A stretch of DNA of 64,000 bases, from assembly GCA_015499985.1 (NCBI GenBank), contig JAAAUF010000008.1:1-64000 (forward strand), read 5' to 3'. Of this stretch, positions 1-9,699 are shown piece by piece. Each line of letters begins with the position of its first letter. Positions within the stretch are counted from its first letter, which is position 1. A program made the position numbers and the translations under genes. A model generated the notes under the pieces. That model did not search any database, was not told the origin of the DNA, and was given only the letters and a program-made list of their open reading frames with translations. The stretch is from Haplosporangium gracile. Lineage: Eukaryota > Mortierellomycota > Mortierellomycetes > Mortierellales > Mortierellaceae.

Positions 1-604
1 TTTTTTTTTTTTTTTTTTGTTCCTTTGTGAGTGTGCTTCACCCAACATTTCATATGACGTAAACTCCAATTTGTCACCGCCTCCTTTCCACTAAATTTGT
101 CAGTTCCACAGCGGTCGAGATTTTTCTCGAACCATCAGTGACCAATCAGGGACACTCCCTTCCTTCTTGAATCTTCTACCACTGATCTTTGTCAGCCCTC
201 CTGTTTCTTCTATCTGGTTTCTTGCATACGCCTCCAGGCTGGACACCCAAAAATAACGTCTATCTATCGTAGACACGGACACATCGCCTCTCTCGCGCCT
301 TCAGTATCCTAGCCAAGCAATCATCATAGATACCAAGAGTGCAATCTGGCTTTTGTGATTTCCCCCTCCCCTCTTTCATTTTGCACGTCACGCAAAGGAG
401 CTGGGGGACTGACGAAAAAATAAAGGTTCGCGGTACTGTGCTGTAGTTTGTCTCTTTGACCCATTTCACTTCTCTTTTTCAGACAACAAAGCAAAGCACA
501 AGCACGGCGTAAACAGAGGCATCAGGAAGGAACAACATACGCAGAGGACACAAGGACAAAACAAAAACACAATAAACCATCAACATCTCTGACACATCGA
601 CCGT
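1..604. other. Intergenic / MED10 upstream region
   Basis: No gene is visible. The window opens with a run of 18 T. The last 120 bases before the MED10 ATG are rich in A and C, as expected of a 5' leader. Short open frames on either strand here show no family resemblance. Confidence 0.5.
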
Positions 605-1669
605 ATGACATCTGCTTACAACGACTCCCAGAACTCCATGCAGAACAACATGATCCCAGCACCATCACAAGCCATCCCACAGCAGACTTCATCGACAATA
701 CCGTCAGCACAGGGCGCAGGAGGGCTAGTAGGCGCTACCGGAGGCGTGCCAGGAACTACAACAACAGTTACAGCAGAGCCATCATCATCATCAACGGCAG
801 CACCATCAACGGCAGCGGCAGGTGGAGGAACACAACCGGATCCTACAGAGTTGGCGGCCGCAGAGACAGAAAAACAGCGGGAAGCTTTGGAGAAGAAGCT
901 GCAGGAGTTGATCCAGAGTCTGCTGGAGCTCAGTATCACCGTCTATGACTTTCAGGCCGAGAGCAACTCTCTTGTTCACCAGAAAATGTAAGCGACGACA
1001 CGCATGCGGGCCTGTAAAACGGGAAGAAAAGAGCAAGGATCATTTCGCTTGTTGTTTTGCTATTGAGCATTAGTTCTCTAACACTGTTACTGATTCTGTT
1101 ATTTTCTTCGCGGATAATAAGCCAGGAACTTACGAAGCAACTGGGCGAGATTGAGCAGTTCAAGGATCAGTTGGACATGATGGTGCCTTGGGAGGTTTTG
1201 AGGTAACGACCATGACAACAGCAAACATAGGACTTTACAGTTATCAACGATCACCATCACAGTCTTTTGCCGGATTCATTCCTAATGACCTGCATATATG
1301 TTTATTCGTGTCAATCAAAATAGCTATATTGAGGATGGAAAAAACCCAGATCTGTTCTCGAAGACGTTTGTGGAGGCTGTTGCAGGAGAGAACCAGTTCA
1401 CAAACGGAAAAGTCACAGCCATGAAGGCAAGTTTTTATTTTCTGCTTGCTTGGCGTCTATACACAAATAAAACTTTTGACATAACGGAGCGCAGATAACT
1501 AACGGTATCATATTACTCTTTTGATGAAAAAAAAATGACAAAACAATAGAGCTTCGAAGCCGCTCTGGCGCATAACTTGGGCGACGCTTTCCCAGATGAC
1601 ATGGCGGACTATAACCAAGTTCTCCGGGAAGTGAGCTCAAAATCTGGGCAGAGCGCGGCATCGCAATAA
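605..1669 (+). CDS. MED10: Mediator complex subunit 10 (MED10/Nut2)
   Basis: Subunit of the middle module of Mediator, the nuclear coactivator that bridges activators and RNA polymerase II. Exons 605-987, 1122-1202, 1324-1426 and 1550-1669 join to 228 residues in one frame. The first ~85 residues are low-complexity Ser/Thr/Ala/Gly. The MED10 core follows: a helix with ELIQSLLELSITVYDFQ, then LTKQLGEIEQFKDQLDMMVPWEVL and a segment reading NPDLFSKTF. This order matches the family. The third intron starts with GC (1427, AAG|GCAAGT); no nearby GT keeps the frame. The gene converges on the RING gene, with 119 bp between stop codons. The family call is made from motifs read by eye. Confidence 0.85.
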
Positions 1670-1788
1670 AAGCAAGGCTTTGCCTTTGTTCACTCCCATT
1701 TTTGATGATTAGCACATTTGTAAGAAAGAATAGATGTTGTTAATTGAAATGAGGACTAACTATTACTAATAACAACGAAGAAAAAAAA

Positions 1789-3654
1789 TCAGCTCCTCAT
1801 CCAGCGTCGATGATGGCGCCGTCGCTTTGTTGGACGAGGATCAGGGTCCGAGTACGGCTCATCATGCTTGCCCAGCTGAGAATGCGCCTCAGGAAGGACC
1901 ATTGACGGGTTCGAGTCGGCCAGCTGGATCCATTCAACCAGGATAGAAAGCGACTGGGCGATCCAACTCCACCGCGCCACGCCGAGGTACAAAATCTCTC
2001 GTGAAATCGATGTTGACGGCACCCCCAACTCGTTCTCCCCTTCCTCGGTATCGGCCTTGTGTTGCGCAATCTTGACTCGTATGAATCGACGGATCCTGGT
2101 CAAGATAAAGCTCCCTTGCTCAATCCATGCGTAAGCATTGTATATACGGTCGGATCGTCGTGGTGAAAACTCGTCTGTCGGGACCAAGAACAGTGTGACC
2201 AGTTCCAGAAGCATCTGTTCGGCCTTAAACTTGCGCTGGTTTTGAAACCGCGCCGGGTTGGGGAGTGTCAACATGTCGAGGCAAAAGTGGATTAGGGCAA
2301 TGTAGAGTCGATGCGGAGGGAGAACCAAGCCCGAGGTGGGTGGGCTGAGAGGGAATCGGTCGTTGTACTCGCGAAAATGATCGTCGTTCGAAGACTTGAA
2401 GCAGAGGTCCTGAGCGGCGTTGAGCTGAAAATACTGCTTGGCAGGGTGATCCTTCATCAAAGCGAGATATTCCAGAAATGAGTCGCTCGGCTCCCAGAGA
2501 TATCGATCCGACAATTCGCACTCGATCCTTGCATCGCGTTCCTCTCGATCTTCATCCTCGTACAAAGGCTGCATAAAGTTGAAAAGAGGTCGTCTTTCAG
2601 GACCACTCGCAGGCTGAGGACAAAGACGATGGGTATAGTCACTTGGATGGACACCAATCGTCGTCGCAAAGAGAGCCTGTGGGTTCTTGTAAGTGGTCGT
2701 AAGTCGCAAGCCTCGGCACAAAGGACAAGAAATGTTCCCAAATCGATTCAGATCGGCTTCGCACCTCCAACAGATCTCATGCTTGCACCCGAAAATGACT
2801 TTAACAACGTCCCCGACCTGGTAGCAGATCGGGCACTCCTTGGACACGTTAGTGTTGTCCGTGATAATGGGTCCGACAGGAGCAGTACCAGCTTGACGCA
2901 ATATTTGATCGAAAAGCGACCGGTTCGCCCACTGCGTCATAGCATTGGGTTCGATGGTCTTGAGGAACCAGGTCCGGATCCGCTGTATGGCCGTGTTGTG
3001 GAGAAGGTCTCGCACCCGAGAGTTGACCACGCCATTACCCGTGAACCGGTCGCTCAGAAAGATGCTTCGACTTCGACCTTGAAAGGGGAGCTCTGGCAGC
3101 ATCGAGTGCTGTTGAAAGGCCATCGACACGGACGCCACGGCCATCGGTGCTGCTAATAATAACGGAGTAGGAGAAGGCGGCTCTGACCTCCAGTTCAGGT
3201 CAGGGACAATACGCGACATCGCTGACATTGGCGAGGAAGGGCAGGTGACCCAGTCCATGGCATCGGTATCCATCGACGACTCGGATGGAGCTAGTGAGGT
3301 AGCCGGCTGGGAGCACTCTTGAGGCGGGACCACAGACATAAACATTGTCGCGTCCGTCATAAAAACTGGGGATTGAACTTGCATGGGAGGTGAAGTGAAA
3401 GTAAACGGTTGACGAGGGACTTCGGCGTACAGCCAGATGGGGATGTAGTTGGTAGTGGGAGAAGGAAGTGGTGGTGGTGGCTGGGCCATGCCAGGTACTT
3501 CTGTAGCAGCAGCGGAAGCAGAAGCAGCGACCTGAACTTGAGAAAGGATGCGATGCTGTCTGGTCGATGCACGGGTCTTTTGAGAGGTACCCATGAGAAT
3601 GGAGGGTTGGTAGCCGTGGCTGGTGAAGATGGGTGGGTTTCGGGAGCAGATCAT
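1789..3654 (-). CDS. RING-HC finger protein, putative E3 ubiquitin ligase
   Basis: Single-exon gene of 621 residues. A C3HC4 RING lies at residues 274-313: C274-x2-C277, C290, H292, C295-x2-C298 and C310-x2-C313, around the string FGCKHEICWRC. Such RINGs recruit ubiquitin-conjugating enzymes, so an E3 ligase role is inferred; no substrate can be named. The first ~250 residues are Pro/Ser/Met-rich and probably disordered. The 300 residues after the RING are mostly helical in composition and match no family I recognise. The C-terminus is a basic patch (KRRRHHRR) that could be a nuclear localisation signal. It lies tail-to-tail with MED10. Confidence 0.7.
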   Translation of the reverse strand: MICSRNPPIFTSHGYQPSILMGTSQKTRASTRQHRILSQVQVAASASAAATEVPGMAQPPPPLPSPTTNYIPIWLYAEVPRQPFTFTSPPMQVQSPVFMTDATMFMSVVPPQECSQPATSLAPSESSMDTDAMDWVTCPSSPMSAMSRIVPDLNWRSEPPSPTPLLLAAPMAVASVSMAFQQHSMLPELPFQGRSRSIFLSDRFTGNGVVNSRVRDLLHNTAIQRIRTWFLKTIEPNAMTQWANRSLFDQILRQAGTAPVGPIITDNTNVSKECPICYQVGDVVKVIFGCKHEICWRCEADLNRFGNISCPLCRGLRLTTTYKNPQALFATTIGVHPSDYTHRLCPQPASGPERRPLFNFMQPLYEDEDREERDARIECELSDRYLWEPSDSFLEYLALMKDHPAKQYFQLNAAQDLCFKSSNDDHFREYNDRFPLSPPTSGLVLPPHRLYIALIHFCLDMLTLPNPARFQNQRKFKAEQMLLELVTLFLVPTDEFSPRRSDRIYNAYAWIEQGSFILTRIRRFIRVKIAQHKADTEEGENELGVPSTSISREILYLGVARWSWIAQSLSILVEWIQLADSNPSMVLPEAHSQLGKHDEPYSDPDPRPTKRRRHHRRWMRS

Positions 3655-4421
3655 TGTAAAAGAGAAGAGTAACTGTATGAGTATGAGTAAGGGAAGCGGG
3701 ATTGGAGGAGTGTGATTAGAATGGTTTTGTATGTGTGTGTGTAGAGGAGCGGAGGACAGGAGGGTGAGGAAGAAAGAGGAGAGAAGGCACCTCCGATATT
3801 AAAGGCAGTAGTCGGCATGCACTTCTTCAGCTTCATATGGCACGAAAAAACGCGTCAAATTTAGTGGCGCCAACTGATCAAACGGTCATCGGTCTCATAA
3901 TTGACACTGCACCCAAGCCACCACTCTCTGAATTGACACCGTGCCAACTTGCGCAGGAAGATTAAGTGAAGAACAAAGAAGAAACCCCACCCCTTGTCAA
4001 ACTAATCATGGTGCACACTCATCAATCACGAGTTGGACCTTGAACACCATCGAACAAAAAGAGGGGTAACGAGAGAGAAAAGAAGGACAATATGCAACAG
4101 GATCGGACGAGAGTGAGTGTTTAAACCTGATCCTGCTCGTGTGTCTGTACCTCGAGCCAATACAGGGTGGTGGTGTTCATGCTTATCCAGGTTCTCGGAA
4201 GACGAGTGTGTATCAAGTTGGGTCTAGCTCCTCTGTGCGTTGCGTGCTGGGCCGGTTACCACAGAGACTTGTGCTCACAGATATCCAGGCCGGTCGCTTC
4301 CGAAGGGCACGCGCAAAGGAGGGGTTGATTTGCTTATTTTTGTTTTTGTAGGTTGGTTTATTAGAAACAAAAAGGTAGATAAAAGAACAGAGTGCGACGC
4401 GGAAGATAGTATACAAATCGT
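3655..4421. other. Intergenic region, RING promoter and SSS1 3' flank
   Basis: No gene is supported. The part next to the RING start (3655-3800) is purine-rich on the plus strand, giving a pyrimidine-rich leader on the coding strand. The stretch 4140-4330 is more GC-rich than its surroundings, but I recognise no RNA family in it. The open frames here are short and unrelated to known proteins. Confidence 0.4.
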
Positions 4422-5201
4422 TTAAGCACCACCGCTGTAAAAAAAAAGGAGAGACAAAAGTAACAAAGGATTAGTATATCGAAACAAGTAACTTTTGCAG
4501 CTGATCTATCAACTGAACTCGACTTGTCAGAGCAACGAAAGTAGGAATTGTCGACTTACACAAGGATGTTGTTGATAGGGATGTGGATCAGCTTGACGAC
4601 GAAGCCGATAACTCCCATGACGAAGAAGCCCATAGAAACAGCCTGAGTGATCTGCATGAACTCTAGATATTCGTGCACAAGTAGTAAGCCTAGTTAGTGA
4701 AAGCGATCGTGGGCGTGAAGTATTGATATAGTCCTGAGAGGAGTGGGAATGTAAAAAACGGAGGGCTGTCCGATCCATGCAGCAGGTTGGATATGGACTC
4801 GAGGCTGGCCATTGGTGCCCGTTAGTTAGCTGATCCAGACGGTCCAGACTGATAGAACAGTGGCGTGATGAATCAGATGGTCGCCTCCAGCTAAGATGAT
4901 GGCGCGCGTCATCCTTTTTCTGTGTTCAGCGTAAAAGTTGACGAGACCGACAGTCAACTTTGGCAGATTCTTCGTTCTTTACTGACTGACTGTTACTCCT
5001 CGAGAAAGGCGTCATCCTTGCTTATCCTTGGCTCGCGTTGTCCTTGCTGTACTCCTTAGGTTGGCATCAGGCAGAGGAGTGAGATAAGAGATGATGTGTA
5101 CCTTTGCGATCAGGCTTTGCGCACCGGTTGATGAAAGCGACACCATCCTTGATAAATTGCTTGGGGCCCTCGACGGCGGTCTGAGCAAATTCGTTGTCCA
5201 T
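4422..5201 (-). CDS. SSS1: Sec61 gamma / Sss1, ER translocon subunit
   Basis: Tail-anchored gamma subunit of the Sec61 protein-conducting channel in the ER membrane. Exons 5201-5102, 4662-4560 and 4434-4422 join to 71 residues. The N-terminal half has [20 protein letters not shown], the amphipathic helix and conserved CxKPDxKE segment. The C-terminal half is one membrane helix ([20 protein letters not shown]) ending in VGGA. Length and sequence are typical. The last coding exon is only 13 nt. If the second intron is retained, its GTAAGT supplies a TAA after NNILV, so the product would lose only GGA. Divergent from TIM10, 495 bp apart. Confidence 0.95.
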
Positions 5202-5696
5202 TATGAAGATGTGTGGGTGGGTGGGAGAGGGAGAGAGAAAGTGTGTGTGTGAAGAGGAAAGAAGAAAGAGAGAGGAGGGACGAGTAAAGATCTTTTGAGA
5301 TGAAGGCCTTAGAATAAAAGTGTGTGTGAGTTGTGAGCACACATACAGAATTGTGAAGAGAGACTCAGATAATTGACCAATCAGATCGAGCCAGTGAAGC
5401 CGTCCGCTGGTTGGTCGGATGGCGGGGCGCGCTCTCTCTCTTTCTCTCTTCTTGTCTTCGATGGCAACAAGTGCGATTTAATTTCCTTCTATTCTTTCTT
5501 CCTCACCTCCGGAAAATGGAAATAAAAAAAAAGGCAGTCCTCCACTGACCCAAGCCACCCTCGTAACACTACCTTCATGCGTGCTTGTAAGGCGAGCAAC
5601 AGAGTCCAACAGGGCACAAAAGAAAAGAAAGCGAAGCGAGCGACCTTTTGTTTTAATCACTTCTTCACTCTCTTCAAGACAACAACACCTTCCGCC

Positions 5697-6475
5697 ATGT
5701 CCTTCTTTATGAACAACGCCGCCAACCAGTCGGTCAACATGCAGAACATGGCCATGGCCGAGCAGGAGCTCGAGATGGTCTCCGACTTGTTCAACCGGTA
5801 TGCTGATCGACTCTAACTGTTGTTGTCATTGCTGTCTTTCTCGCTCCGCTTTAACGTTGCCTCCGTACCGTGCGACAGAACTGCTGTGGTCAGCCTCCAA
5901 CGCGCCTAAGATATTGATGCCGATCTTCATGGAGATACTATCGCGGATACCTGGGTCAACTAAATACCGGAGACTGGAGATACCTTTCAGCTACAGACTA
6001 CTAATAACTCGGTCTCTTTTCTTTTTCTTTCTTTCTTCACACTATACACGTTGTTGACTCTCGTAACAAATCCACTTCCGCTTTTACCTTCGCTTTTCCA
6101 ATCATGGCAATCGCTCAATTGATCACCTCAACCAACAACAACAACAACAACATCAACAACGACTTGCTGGACCATACATACACTGACTCAATTCACTGAA
6201 TCATTGACAACACTCAAACCTATCTGGATTCTCCTCGGACTCATATTAACAACACCAATGACACCTTTGCCACAAAAACAAACGGGACGAATCAACAAAA
6301 AAACAGTATTGTCAGCTCTTGCCACCAGAAGTGCATCCCCAAGACCTACATTGAGGGTGATCTTAACAAGGGCGAGGCTGTCTGCATCGATCGTTGCGTG
6401 GCCAAGTTCTTCGAGGTCAACAAGTCCGTCGGCACCAAGCTTCAGCAGATGTCTGGAGCTGGGCTTCCCATGTAA
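5697..6475 (+). CDS. TIM10: Mitochondrial inner-membrane import chaperone Tim10
   Basis: Small Tim chaperone of the mitochondrial intermembrane space. With Tim9 it forms a hexamer that escorts hydrophobic carriers to TIM22. Exons 5697-5797 and 6316-6475 join to 86 residues, the usual family size. The twin CX3C motifs are CHQKC and CIDRC, with the Tim10-like [21 protein letters not shown] helix before them and [10 protein letters not shown] after. The single intron is 518 nt, long for this window. In-frame codons upstream of 5697 lack support as coding. Divergent from SSS1 and convergent with the GNAT gene. Confidence 0.93.
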
Positions 6476-6844
6476 CATATTTTTGACAGAACACTGGACG
6501 AAGCGGCCATTTTTTCAGGAATACGACATGCAAAATAAAAACAAGAATATTATTATTATTATTATTATCACGCGCAACACATGGATCGGACTTGCATCCG
6601 GGATGGGAATAGGGGGAGTCGACGACTACGTGTTACAAGTGCTACATGTGTGTGGAGAGATCGAAAAATTGGCTCAGTCGGCAATGGGATAGAGGCGCAA
6701 AAGCAAGGAGTAGGAAGGGACGAAGGGGGTTTGGCGGGTTGGCCGTTTGGAGGGAGCAGCTATCGACAGAGTCGGATTTGCTACGAGGGGTTGAGAGGGG
6801 AGTTCATCGGAAGAGAAAAGACATCCGCAAGTCGATCATTTTCT

Positions 6845-7793
6845 TCACTTGCCAATAGCTTCGCCAATAGATCGGAATGCATACCCAACACACTCGGCAG
6901 GGTAATCGATCAGATCTAGGGTTCGGAACCCAGCCTCCTCACACCCAATGCGCTTATAGAAGTCCCTCCCCTGGGTGTTTGCGACAAGGGTCCAAATAAT
7001 GACGCCTTTTCTCATGTTGAAGCGATCATAGGCTTCCTGTAAGGCGCCTAGGACAAGCTTCCGACCAATTCCGCCGCCTTGAATACCCATCTTGACATAG
7101 AGAGTGTCGATCTCGCAGTCAAAGCTCTCCTGGGACCAGCCCTCATTCCAGCGGTGGTTGTAGGCGCGGTCCCACCAGGGGACCATTGATTGCGACATGC
7201 CGATGGGTTCAAGTTCTCCTGACTCGGCGTTGCGTCTCTCGGCGATCACATAGGCCATTTCTCGCTCGTCGACCGGGGCTGCATATCACAAGAAAAAAAA
7301 AGAGAGTCGATAAGGGTTGAGGATTTCGTTTCGATTTGTGCATATGAGTATATGTTATCTCTATCAAAAAAAGGGACCAAGCGCTTTCTCCTTTTTTTCG
7401 CCACCGCCGCCGCCGCCGCCCATCTCCTCCTTTTCACATTCTCAGCCATTTGCGTCAATCGAAAGAGAAAAAAATCAACGTACGGGTCATTCTCTTAGCA
7501 TGAAAGTCTGTCATAGCCTGGCAATTGAGGTTATCAAGGAAGGAACTGGGAAGGATCTTGCGATAATGGTGGTGGTAGTTGGAGAACTGCATCTTAGTCA
7601 TCAGAGCCGCATCCTCGACTTTGCCGTGGCGGAAGACAACCTCACCGACAGAGGTAGTTGTTGTGGAAGAGACGGTGTCTGTCGAGCTGACTGTCGAAAG
7701 TGAGGATGCGGAGCGGATCGAGGGTCTTGTGGGGACATTGACCAAGATGGTTGCGGTTGTGGTTGCTGAGATGGGAGCAGGCATGAGAGTCAT
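6845..7793 (-). CDS. GNAT-family N-acetyltransferase
   Basis: Two exons, 7793-7484 and 7278-6845, give 247 residues. A Ser/Thr-rich N-terminus (~60 residues) precedes a GNAT fold: VVFRHGKVEDAALMTKMQ (start of the fold), then LYVKMGIQGGGIGRKLV, whose QGGGIG is the Q-x-x-G-x-G acetyl-CoA pyrophosphate loop (motif A), then ANTQGRDFYKRIGCEEAG (motif B). Acetyl-CoA dependent acyl transfer is therefore expected. The acceptor is unknown. The same frame stays open upstream to 7826 but offers no ATG there, so I chose 7793; MTLMPAP gives a second ATG three codons in. A TCTTGCAG just upstream could be a leader-intron acceptor. Convergent with TIM10. Confidence 0.8.
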
Positions 7794-8465
7794 AGAATGA
7801 AAGAGGGATTTGAACTTGAACTGCAAGAGGTGTTGATATGAATTATCGGCTAATTGGCTTGGTGCGACAGTACGGTCCGGTCAACTGAAGATATGAGATA
7901 AAGAAGAAAAAAGAAAAAGAAAAAAAAAGTCTCCGGTCGAGGTTTTATAGTGCTAACTAAGGCGTCGGTAAGGGGAGGATTGGATGGAAGGGAGAAGAGT
8001 CCGATGGATCAAATTGCTGTTGCCCTTATTGTTGTTATTATTATTATCGATGTTTTTCTTTTGCTTTGTGGATTGTTCAAGGAACAGGAGTCCAATGAGT
8101 CAAAACGGCCTTTTTGGTCGCCTCTGATTCGTTGGCCCCACAAATACTTTGACAAAGAAGGGGGGGGGGGGGGTATGGAGCAAAAGTCCCTGTGCATCAC
8201 CAGCACATATCTCTTACTCGTATCATGACCAGAACCGGAAATGAACCTTTTTTTTTTCTTTTTCCACGCTGTCAATGTAATGCTGCGCATATGTCACAGA
8301 GTGGGAAAAAAACGAGGAGGGGAGGGGATCTGCTGTACTCATAACACACCTGAAGAGAAACCAGTAAAAAATGAAGCAAGAGTCGGTAACATACCAATAG
8401 GAGTGGAACCAGAGAGAACAAACATTGATACATATCTTTGAAGTACAAAAGTGAAATTCCCTTTT
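7794..8465. repeat. Intergenic region with G14 homopolymer
   Basis: A low-complexity spacer between the GNAT start and the stop of the DUF1279 gene. It includes an unbroken run of 14 G (8160-8173), A-rich tracts near 7900-7930 and a T9 run near 8248. No gene is seen. Confidence 0.6.
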
Positions 8466-9181
8466 TTATTTCTTGAATCGTCGCCAAAAGTTCATTGCGG
8501 GCGAGACGATCCTGGTGGCTGTCCATGGTGTCATCCACACACACAGCGCCAATCTAAGCGGCATCAACGCCTATTGTAAGGCGAGATTGGATTGAACATT
8601 AGAAACACTTTCATATACAACTGAGCACTCCTATTTATGTAAATATCCATGCTATTGTGTGTTACCTTGACAAAGGCGTAGCTCGTAGCCATGTTAAGCA
8701 TAGTCCTGGCGCCATCAGCACCCTCCAAGTTCCACCCATAATACTTAGCAACACGACCCACAAACCGGTTCCCTTCCTCAATAGCCTGTTCTGGGAATGG
8801 GATCTTGACACCTGTCTCGACCAGCGCGAAGTATACAATTGGCAGGGGCACAATTGCAGTGATCTCGTGTAGGACTCCAAAGGAGATGAGATGACTTGCG
8901 GGCTTGTTTTTGAACTGCTCGGCATACTGGCGGAACTTGCTAAGTTTTTTGGGTATCTCGGAGACAGTGGTGGCAGTGGTAGTAGTAGTAGTAGTGGCTG
9001 CTGTTGATCCTGACGGTGAGCTTGAGTAGGCTCTTTGTGTGATTGATTTGCTAATAGGAGGGGATCGGGCCATGAAGGGACGTGCCCGAGCACTTGAGAC
9101 TGAGCCGAGAGGGGTCCTGGAGAGGAGTGAATGTCCTCCTCGGACTGTTTGGGATGCAGGCAAAAAACGCAGGGTGGCCAT
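8466..9181 (-). CDS. Mitochondrial DUF1279 (FAM210A/B-like) membrane protein
   Basis: Exons 9181-8666 and 8570-8466 give 206 residues. The first ~55 residues are Arg/Ser-rich without acidic residues and contain RAYSSS, a typical presequence with cleavage site, so mitochondrial targeting is likely. The DUF1279 core follows: KFRQYAEQFKNKPASHLISF, a hydrophobic stretch (ITAIVPLPIVYFALVETG) and MATSYAFVK. Exon 2 adds ALMPLRLALCVWMTPWTATR, matching the conserved C-terminal segment of fungal members, and ends NFWRRFKK. Without this exon the frame would run into unrelated residues, so the splice is well supported. FAM210 proteins affect mitochondrial translation and morphology; the exact role here is unknown. 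Confidence 0.82.
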
Positions 9182-9699
9182 CAGAAAAAGTGTGAGTATG
9201 TTGTAAGGGTGGGCTTCCTAGGTGTTGTTGAGGGGTCAGGTAGACTATTTCTAGGAGGGCCAATCTTGCGTGCTTGTTCGGTTGCACGCGTACGCGATAC
9301 GAAAAACAAAAAAAGGTGAGAAGCGAGAGATGAACAACTAACGAAGCATGAGCAAGTTGTTCCTGATGAGCAAGCCAACACCGAAATGTCACGTGCATTG
9401 CGTCATTCATAAAATGCAGAGAATCGCCCAGAAGGCTCTCGATCATGTTGATGATAAATTTAGCGCCACCACTTTTGTCAGCGAACATTCCACACGTCTC
9501 TAGAACACCATCCAGCAATGTAATAAAAGGCCCACTCTCTGACCAAAATTCAACCATCATCCAGCAAAAAAAGCACAAGCCAACACACAACAACAACCAA
9601 CGCCTTTCTCTTTTTTTTCACTCCCTTACTCCACACACCTTCATATCCACCATCGCCACCAACTCCTCTATTCACATCGATAGCCCACAACCACTCAAT
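9182..9699. promoter_or_regulatory. Shared divergent promoter (DUF1279 / BAG protein)
   Basis: A 518-bp gap between two outward-facing starts. The 110 bases before the BAG-protein ATG are rich in C and A with few G, as expected of a leader. One AGGGG stress-element-like word occurs near 9230, and a CTAGAA half-site lies near 9501. Neither is enough for a regulatory claim. An in-frame ATG at 9445 exists, but the residues it would add look like translated leader. Confidence 0.4.

Noticed and set aside
4139..4425. Possible structured RNA in the GC-richer stretch downstream of SSS1
   Set aside because: No tRNA, snRNA or snoRNA box pattern could be found by eye; it is probably 3' UTR or spacer.
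9445..9699. Upstream in-frame ATG that would add 85 residues to the BAG protein
   Set aside because: The added residues are Pro/Thr/His/Asn-rich like translated leader, and the ATG at 9700 starts a normal-looking N-terminus.
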